DNA of 8,233 bases from Elusimicrobia bacterium RIFCSPLOWO2_01_FULL_64_13. GTDB taxonomy: Bacteria; Elusimicrobiota; Elusimicrobia; 2-02-FULL-39-32. A program made the position numbers and the translations under genes. Below, in pieces: positions 5,123 through 8,233 of this stretch (position 1 is the stretch's first letter; each line of letters begins with the position of its first letter). The stretch is from positions 21,111 to 29,343 of the forward strand of contig MGUT01000071.1 of the NCBI GenBank assembly GCA_001800095.1, in the 5' to 3' direction. The notes beneath the pieces were generated by a model, which worked only from the letters and a program-made list of their open reading frames with translations, was not told the origin of the DNA and did not search any database.

Positions 5123-5575
5123 ATGCTGGACATCGACGACTATCAATGGGCGAAGGACATCCTGAAAAACCTGGACTTTTTCTCGCATTGTTCGGAGGAG
5201 GACATCCTCGCCCTCGTGGAAAGCATGGAGAAGAACCACTATAAGGCGGGCTCCACGATCCTCTTCCAGGGAGAGATCTCGAACCGCCTCCACCTCGTCC
5301 GCAGCGGTTCGGTCGGGATATGGAAGAGCGCATCGGGACAAAAGACCCTGGTGGCGGAGCTCGGGCCCGGCAACTATTTCGGCGAGATCTCCCTCATGAC
5401 GCCCATCAGCGCGACCGCCTCCGTCAAGGCCAAGGACGAAACGGAGATCCTGTCGCTGTCCTACGAGTCGCTCGAGTTCGCGTTCCGCAAACATCCCGAG
5501 GAGATGAAGATCATCCAGAAGAAGATAGAGGAAAGGATGCAGTCCCGCCAGGCCGCTCCGCCCCCGGCCGGCTAA
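5123..5575 (+). CDS. Small cyclic-nucleotide-binding-domain (cNMP) protein
   Basis: A 150-residue stand-alone CNB domain. The beta-roll runs from FFSHCSEEDILALVESMEKNHYKAG (19-43) through the phosphate-binding cassette region FGEISLMTPISATASVKA (86-103), then a C-terminal helix rich in Lys and Glu (125-141). There is no DNA-binding HTH or enzymatic domain, so it is not a complete CRP-type regulator. Gly87 and Glu88 of the cassette are present, but the arginine that normally grips the cyclic phosphate (PRxAT in typical domains) is replaced: alignment puts Ala97 there. It may bind a different ligand or none. The ATG at 5123 has a strong AGGGGGGA Shine-Dalgarno eight bases after mqnD ends, so it is the third gene of that operon. 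Its TAA overlaps the TAG of the convergent mqnC. Confidence 0.85.
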   Translation: MLDIDDYQWAKDILKNLDFFSHCSEEDILALVESMEKNHYKAGSTILFQGEISNRLHLVRSGSVGIWKSASGQKTLVAELGPGNYFGEISLMTPISATASVKAKDETEILSLSYESLEFAFRKHPEEMKIIQKKIEERMQSRQAAPPPAG

Positions 5576-6663
5576 CCCGTTCGGATCACTTCGTAAAGCG
5601 TGGTCCTCTGCGCGGGAACGAAACCCGCATCCCGGATCAGCGCCCGGATCTCGTCTTCGCTGGTCTTGAGGACGTGGTCCGCGGCGCGGTGCACGTTCTC
5701 CTCGAAGATCGTTCCCCCGAAATCGTCGGCCCCGAAATGGAGCGCGACCTGCCCGGTCTTCTTCCCCTCCGAGAACCAGGAGGCCTGGATGTGCGGAAAA
5801 TTGTCCAGATAGATCCGGGAGAAGGCGATCATCCGCAGATAGCGGTTGGCGGAAGAGCCGTGCGGGACCTTTTTATCGAGAGGGGTGTTGGCGGGTTTGA
5901 AGCTCCAGGGGATGAACGCCGTGAACCCTCCGGTCTCGTCCTGGAGCCGCCGGATGTTTTCCAGGTGTTCGATCACGTCCTCGGGCCCCTCCACGTGGCC
6001 GTACATCATCGTGGCGGTGGACCGCATGCCGGCTTCATGGGCGGCGCGGTGCGCTTCGAGCCAGCTCTCGGGCCCGCCTTTCTTCGGGCTGATCCTCCGC
6101 CGGGCCCGTTCGGACAGGATCTCCGCCCCGCCTCCCGGAAGGGAGACCTGGCCGGCGTCCCGGAGCCGGCGGACCACCTCCCGGACGGAGAGGCCCGAGA
6201 CCCGGGCCATCGTCTGGACCTCCGAGGCGCTGAAAAAATGCGGCGTGATCCCGGGGAACCGTTTCCGGGTCTCGCGGACCAGGGAAAGGTAATAGTCCAG
6301 GGGCAGATCGGGATTGTGTCCCCCCTGGAGGAGCACCGTGGTCACGCCCTTGTCCGCCGCCCCTTCGATTTTTTTCAGGACCTCCTCCACGCTTAGCGTA
6401 TAAGCCCCGGGCGCGCCCGGTTTGCGGTAGAACGCGCAGAAGGAACAGTCGGTCACGCAGACGTTGGTGTAGTTCGGGTTGGTGTCGAGGACGTAGGTCA
6501 CGCGGAGTCCGGGATTCTTCTCGAACCGGACGGACTGGGCGCGCTGCCCCAGGTCCAGGAGGTCCCCGTCGCGGTAGAGGCGCAGTCCTTCTTCGGGGGA
6601 GACCCTCGCTCCGGCTCTTCCCGCCGGATTCGGAGGCGCCTGGGGGAGGGGGGATGTCGTCAC
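5572..6663 (-). CDS. mqnC: Cyclic dehypoxanthinyl futalosine synthase (MqnC), radical SAM
   Basis: A 363-residue radical SAM enzyme that cyclises dehypoxanthine futalosine in the futalosine menaquinone pathway. The [4Fe-4S] motif CVTDCSFC has Cys69, Cys73 and Cys76, preceded by NPNYTNV. Other MqnC-like segments are LLQGGHNPDLPLDYYLSLVR (111-130), SLPGGGAEIL (174-183), IPWSFKPANTPL (251-262) and FGADDFGGTIFEENV (310-324). MqnE shares the fold, but the GGHNPDLP and GADDFG segments fit MqnC. The open frame extends upstream to an ATG at 6891, but that part lies inside aroB and is low-complexity. The GTG at 6663-6661 overlaps the aroB TGA as GTGA and gives normal family length. It is the last gene of aroK-aroB-mqnC. 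No terminator is visible at its end, which overlaps the opposing gene. Confidence 0.92.
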   Translation of the reverse strand: MTTSPLPQAPPNPAGRAGARVSPEEGLRLYRDGDLLDLGQRAQSVRFEKNPGLRVTYVLDTNPNYTNVCVTDCSFCAFYRKPGAPGAYTLSVEEVLKKIEGAADKGVTTVLLQGGHNPDLPLDYYLSLVRETRKRFPGITPHFFSASEVQTMARVSGLSVREVVRRLRDAGQVSLPGGGAEILSERARRRISPKKGGPESWLEAHRAAHEAGMRSTATMMYGHVEGPEDVIEHLENIRRLQDETGGFTAFIPWSFKPANTPLDKKVPHGSSANRYLRMIAFSRIYLDNFPHIQASWFSEGKKTGQVALHFGADDFGGTIFEENVHRAADHVLKTSEDEIRALIRDAGFVPAQRTTLYEVIRTG

Positions 6664-7748
6664 GGCTGGATGGCTTCCAAACCCTTCAGCGCCACGGACG
6701 CGGGGACCGTCCTGACGATGACTTTCCCGAGCCGCCGGGGAAGCACGAAGCGCAGCAAGCCGGACCGGTTCTTCTTGTCGCGGGAGAGGATCTCCGCCAT
6801 TCTTTTCCGCGGCAGCCCGTCCTTCAGGCGCAGAGGGAGCCCGGCGCGGCGGAGCAGGCCCGTCAGACGGTCCTGATCCGTCCGCGTCCACAGCCCCAGA
6901 TGCAGGGCCATGGCCCCCGCCGCGCGCATGCCCAGAGCCACGGCTTCGCCGTGGCTATAGGCGCGGTAGCGGGTGAAGGTCTCGATCGCGTGGCCCCAGG
7001 TATGGCCGAAATTCAGGATCTCGCGCAGGCCGCGGGTCTCCCTCTCGTCGCGGGACACGACGCGCGCCTTGACGGCGGCGCAGCGGGCGATCATTTTCTC
7101 CCTTAGCGCGCGGCGTCCGGCGGCCTGGAGCGGACCGGATCGTTCCAGGATGCCGAAAAGGTCCCGGTCCGCGATCACGCCGTACTTGATGACCTCGGCC
7201 AGGCCGTTGCGGATCTCGCGTTCGGGAAGGGAGGCGAGGAGGGCGGGATCGATCCAGACGAGTTTCGGCTGATGGAACGCCCCGATGAAATTCTTCGCCT
7301 GGGGAAGGTCCACGCCGGTCTTGCCGCCGATGCTGGAGTCCACCATGGCGAGCAAGGTGGTCGGGACCTGGACGAGCGGGAGGCCGCGCAGGTAGGTCGC
7401 CGCGACGAATCCGGCCGTGTCGCCGACCACTCCGCCGCCGAAGGCCAGGATCACGGAGGAACGGTCCAGTTTTTCCGCGAGGCACTTCCGATAGAGGTCC
7501 CGCGCGGCGGAAAGGTTCTTGGCCGTTTCTCCCTCCGGGATCAAGGCGAAAGCGGGACGCATCCCGGACCGGCGGACCGACCGCTCGATGGACCGGCCGT
7601 AGAGGGTCTTCAGGCGGGGGTGGGTGACGATCAGGCAGCGGGGGCCGCCGGGGAAGATCCGGGCGAGGGACCTTCCCAGGTCCCGCAGACGGCCGCCGAT
7701 CACGATCCGGCAGGCGGCGCCGGCAAAACGGATCGATATCTCTTTCAT
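6660..7748 (-). CDS. aroB: 3-dehydroquinate synthase
   Basis: A 362-residue enzyme of normal length that converts DAHP to 3-dehydroquinate, the second step of the shikimate pathway, using NAD and a divalent metal. NAD-binding segments are EGETAKNL (72-79), AFGGGVVGDTAGFVAATYLRG (102-122) and PTTLLAMVDSSIGGKTGVD (129-147). Metal ligands are Glu185 (AEVIKYG), His249 (LNFGHTWGHAIE) and His266 (SHGEAVALGM), all present. The open frame reaches back to 8183 through aroK in another frame; the ATG at 7748-7746 is preferred because it overlaps the aroK TGA as ATGA and starts the normal MKEISIRF strand. It overlaps mqnC at its 3' end by GTGA, so the three genes should be one translationally coupled operon. 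Confidence 0.96.
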   Translation of the reverse strand: MKEISIRFAGAACRIVIGGRLRDLGRSLARIFPGGPRCLIVTHPRLKTLYGRSIERSVRRSGMRPAFALIPEGETAKNLSAARDLYRKCLAEKLDRSSVILAFGGGVVGDTAGFVAATYLRGLPLVQVPTTLLAMVDSSIGGKTGVDLPQAKNFIGAFHQPKLVWIDPALLASLPEREIRNGLAEVIKYGVIADRDLFGILERSGPLQAAGRRALREKMIARCAAVKARVVSRDERETRGLREILNFGHTWGHAIETFTRYRAYSHGEAVALGMRAAGAMALHLGLWTRTDQDRLTGLLRRAGLPLRLKDGLPRKRMAEILSRDKKNRSGLLRFVLPRRLGKVIVRTVPASVALKGLEAIQP

Positions 7749-8233
7749 GGCGCGGAGATCGAGCGGAGGATGCGGCGGGCCGCCCCGCTCGGAGTGAGGC
7801 GGTCCACGGCCACCCGCAGTTGGGCTTGGCGGTAATGAGGCCTTCTCTTCTTGAGGAGGTCGGAGACGGCGCGCAGCGAGAGCGCCGGGCCGGAAAGAAG
7901 GGGCCGGAGGCCGTCCGGTTCCCGCCGCAGGCGGGCCAGGATCTTGTCGGGCGAGGCGTCCAGCCAGACCACGAACCCTTTTTTCGCGAAGGCATCCCGG
8001 CTGGCTTTCCGGCAGGGGGCCCCGCCGCCCACGGAGATCACGCGGCGGTCCGACCGGACCGCCGCCCGGATCGCCCGGGTCTCGGCCGTCCTGAAGAACT
8101 TCTCCCCTCGCGTCGCGAAGATGGCGGCGATGGATCTGCCCTCCTTTTTTTCGATCACGCGGTCCGTGTCCACGAACCGCCACCCGAGCTTGCGCGCGAG
8201 GACCTTTCCGACCGTGGTCTTGCCCGAGCCCAT
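7745..8233 (-). CDS. aroK: Shikimate kinase, N-terminus outside window
   Basis: The 162 residues seen cover nearly all of a shikimate kinase, which phosphorylates shikimate with ATP. The sequence begins at the window edge with MGSGKTTVG, the Walker A loop; in this family that Met is internal and about ten residues (a first beta strand) precede it, so the gene continues to the right. Further marks are VDTDRVIE (21-28), the shikimate-binding Asp; FFRTAETRAI (46-55) with Arg48 and Glu51; SVGGGAPC (67-74); RPLL (110-113), the LID arginine; and RRPHYRQ (130-136). The TGA at 7747-7745 overlaps the aroB ATG. Confidence 0.93.
   Translation of the reverse strand: MGSGKTTVGKVLARKLGWRFVDTDRVIEKKEGRSIAAIFATRGEKFFRTAETRAIRAAVRSDRRVISVGGGAPCRKASRDAFAKKGFVVWLDASPDKILARLRREPDGLRPLLSGPALSLRAVSDLLKKRRPHYRQAQLRVAVDRLTPSGAARRILRSISAP

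Noticed and set aside
6664..6891. 76-codon N-terminal extension of mqnC
   Set aside because: It lies inside aroB, is rich in Ala, Pro and Arg, and would exceed normal MqnC length; the GTGA overlap start at 6663 fits better.
7272..7835. Long plus-strand open frames within aroB, aroK and mqnC
   Set aside because: GC-rich coding DNA leaves the opposite strand free of stops; the predicted peptides are low-complexity with no recognisable domain.
7749..8183. 145-codon N-terminal extension of aroB
   Set aside because: It overlaps aroK in another frame and resembles no part of dehydroquinate synthase.

Overview
The window comes from a GC-rich bacterium whose lineage I cannot name from sequence alone. 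It carries two genes of the futalosine (chorismate-derived) menaquinone route, mqnD and mqnC, plus the chorismate-pathway genes aroK and aroB. This points to an organism that respires with menaquinone and does not use the classical menFDHCEBA route. Most genes are visibly GC-rich and tightly packed. The middle third (about 1.2-3.2 kb) is much more AT-rich and holds a toxin-antitoxin module, a tRNA and an array of structured repeats, so it looks like a small acquired islet.

Layout. 1-1163 (minus strand): a DNA-binding response regulator with a MerR/excisionase-type HTH followed by a receiver domain, overlapping by GTGA an Old Yellow Enzyme-family oxidoreductase that runs off the left edge. The regulator has a clear TTGACA-17-TATACC promoter lying on three tandem 9-bp direct repeats next to its start codon. 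1263-1723: an array of hairpin-forming repeats, in one orientation left of a tRNA-Met(CAU) gene and in the opposite orientation right of it; the repeat ends resemble the tRNA acceptor stem. 1734-3110 (minus strand): an AbiE-type module with the AbiEii nucleotidyltransferase toxin first and the AbiEi winged-helix antitoxin second, with no gap between them. 3119-3160: a nearly perfect 42-bp palindrome that carries one near-consensus sigma70-type promoter on each strand, mirror images of each other, the left-going one firing a (nearly) leaderless toxin mRNA.

3339-5575 (plus strand): FkbM-family methyltransferase, mqnD and a small cyclic-nucleotide-binding-domain protein. 5572-8233 (minus strand): mqnC, aroB and aroK, joined by 4-base start/stop overlaps (transcribed aroK-aroB-mqnC). 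The two operons converge and their stop codons overlap by four bases.

How the genes fit together: AroK and AroB work towards chorismate, the precursor that the Mqn pathway converts to menaquinone. MqnC and MqnD catalyse its cyclisation and 1,4-dihydroxy-6-naphthoate-forming steps. They sit in separate, facing operons. The most unusual material is the regulatory and repeat DNA of the AT-rich islet rather than the housekeeping genes.
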